Assembly: GCA_016285615.1 (NCBI GenBank)
Contig: JAEERB010000124.1
Coordinates: forward strand, 1 to 6,983
Origin: Bacteroidales bacterium
GTDB lineage: Bacteria > Bacteroidota > Bacteroidia > Bacteroidales > WCHB1-69
Length of the DNA: 6,983 bases
Direction: 5' to 3'
The stretch's first letter is position 1; the number at the start of each line of letters is the position of its first letter. Below the pieces are notes generated by a model. It saw only the letters and a program-made list of their open reading frames with translations. It ran no database searches and was not told the origin of the DNA. A program made the position numbers and the translations under genes. Of the stretch, positions 6,509-6,983 are shown in pieces.

Positions 6509-6983
6509 TGCTGATCCGAATGGATTGGGAATGGCCGAGATAAGTTTCTGTGTATAATCGGTTTGCGGATGGAAATAGACTTCATCCGCATCATTTATTT
6601 CCACGATGCGTCCCGCCTGCATGACGGCCATGCGGTCAGACATGAACTTGACTACCGACAGGTCGTGCGAGATGAAGATGTAGGTGAAATGGTACTCCTG
6701 TTTCAGCTCGTTGAGCAGGTTGAGCACTTGCGCTTGTACCGACACGTCGAGTGCCGACACGGACTCGTCGCAGATGATGAAGCGTGGGTTGACAGCCAAG
6801 GCGCGAGCGATAGAGATGCGCTGCCGCTGACCACCCGAAAATTCGTGTGGGTAGCGGTAGTAGTGCGACTCGTTAAGTCCTACGCGTTCCAACAATTCGA
6901 TGGCGTGGTGCTTGCGCTCCTTGTCGTTGGCAAAGAGGTGGTGCACCTGCATAGGCTCAATGAGTGCTGAGCCGATGGTAATC
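6503..6983 (-). CDS. Oligopeptide/dipeptide-type ABC transporter ATP-binding protein (5' partial)
   Basis: C-terminal part of an ATPase that powers peptide (or nickel-type) uptake at the cytoplasmic face of the inner membrane. About 159 residues are visible; the reading frame runs off the window end (ITIGSALIEPMQVHHLF...), so the ATG at 6950-6952 is an internal Met and not the start. Visible parts are the ABC signature FSGGQRQRISIARAL (from 6841 downward), Walker B with its catalytic glutamate in FIICDESVSALD, the D-loop SALD and the switch histidine in IFISHDLSVV. The closing segment YTQKLISAIPNP resembles the HPYTRALLSAIP tail typical of DppD/DppF/OppD/OppF. Walker A and the Q-loop should lie beyond 6983. 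It cannot be decided here whether this is a single ATPase or the second half of a fused DppD-DppF type protein. It is transcribed towards dapB, opposite to every other gene here. Confidence 0.9.
   Translation of the reverse strand, partial: ITIGSALIEPMQVHHLFANDKERKHHAIELLERVGLNESHYYRYPHEFSGGQRQRISIARALAVNPRFIICDESVSALDVSVQAQVLNLLNELKQEYHFTYIFISHDLSVVKFMSDRMAVMQAGRIVEINDADEVYFHPQTDYTQKLISAIPNPFGSAL

Noticed and set aside
6563..6970. Plus-strand open frame opposite the ABC ATPase.
   Set aside because: The minus strand carries clear ABC signature, Walker B and H-loop motifs; the plus-strand translation shows none and is its antisense shadow.
1..6983. A defence island, mobile element, CRISPR array or new multi-gene system.
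   Set aside because: Every gene falls in a known metabolic, protease or transport family, and I see no repeat array, integrase, transposase, toxin-antitoxin pair or nuclease gene.

Overview
The window looks like chromosomal DNA from a member of the Bacteroidota, most likely a gut-type Bacteroidales. Three things suggest this. None of the internal starts has a clear Shine-Dalgarno sequence, and all follow AT-rich leaders. The DapB is the short Bacteroidota-like form with a GYGKMG nucleotide-binding loop. The content (SppA, a steroid 5-alpha-reductase homologue, a secreted C1B peptidase) also fits. The species call is inference. The window is densely coding and has no gene-free stretch over 300 bases. 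I see no RNA gene, CRISPR array, insertion sequence or phage gene.

Layout. Positions 1-1413 hold the 3' part of sppA (67K-type signal peptide peptidase), cut by the window start. It overlaps by one base (TAATG) a membrane steroid 5-alpha-reductase-family enzyme (1413-2207). A secreted papain-fold peptidase of the bleomycin hydrolase/PepC type (2238-3458), a cytoplasmic galactose mutarotase (3479-4453) and a class I/II PLP aminotransferase (4488-5687) follow on the same strand with gaps of 30, 20 and 34 bases. They could be one transcript, but they do not form an obvious single pathway. A 104-base gap filled by a GTTAAG-based inverted repeat separates them from dapB (5792-6508), a lysine/diaminopimelate biosynthesis gene. 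On the minus strand, the C-terminal part of an oligopeptide-type ABC ATPase (6503-6983, cut by the window end) converges on dapB. The two genes share a palindromic TTATAA that encodes Leu-stop for both.

How the genes may work together. sppA and the reductase are very probably translationally coupled, and both products are predicted to be membrane enzymes. The C1B peptidase is exported, while GalM, the aminotransferase and DapB are cytosolic metabolic enzymes. All complete genes appear intact, with the expected active-site residues. I found no convincing new multi-gene system. The items most worth following up are the eukaryote-like 5-alpha-reductase coupled to sppA, the repeat-built hairpin before dapB, and the shared palindromic stop.
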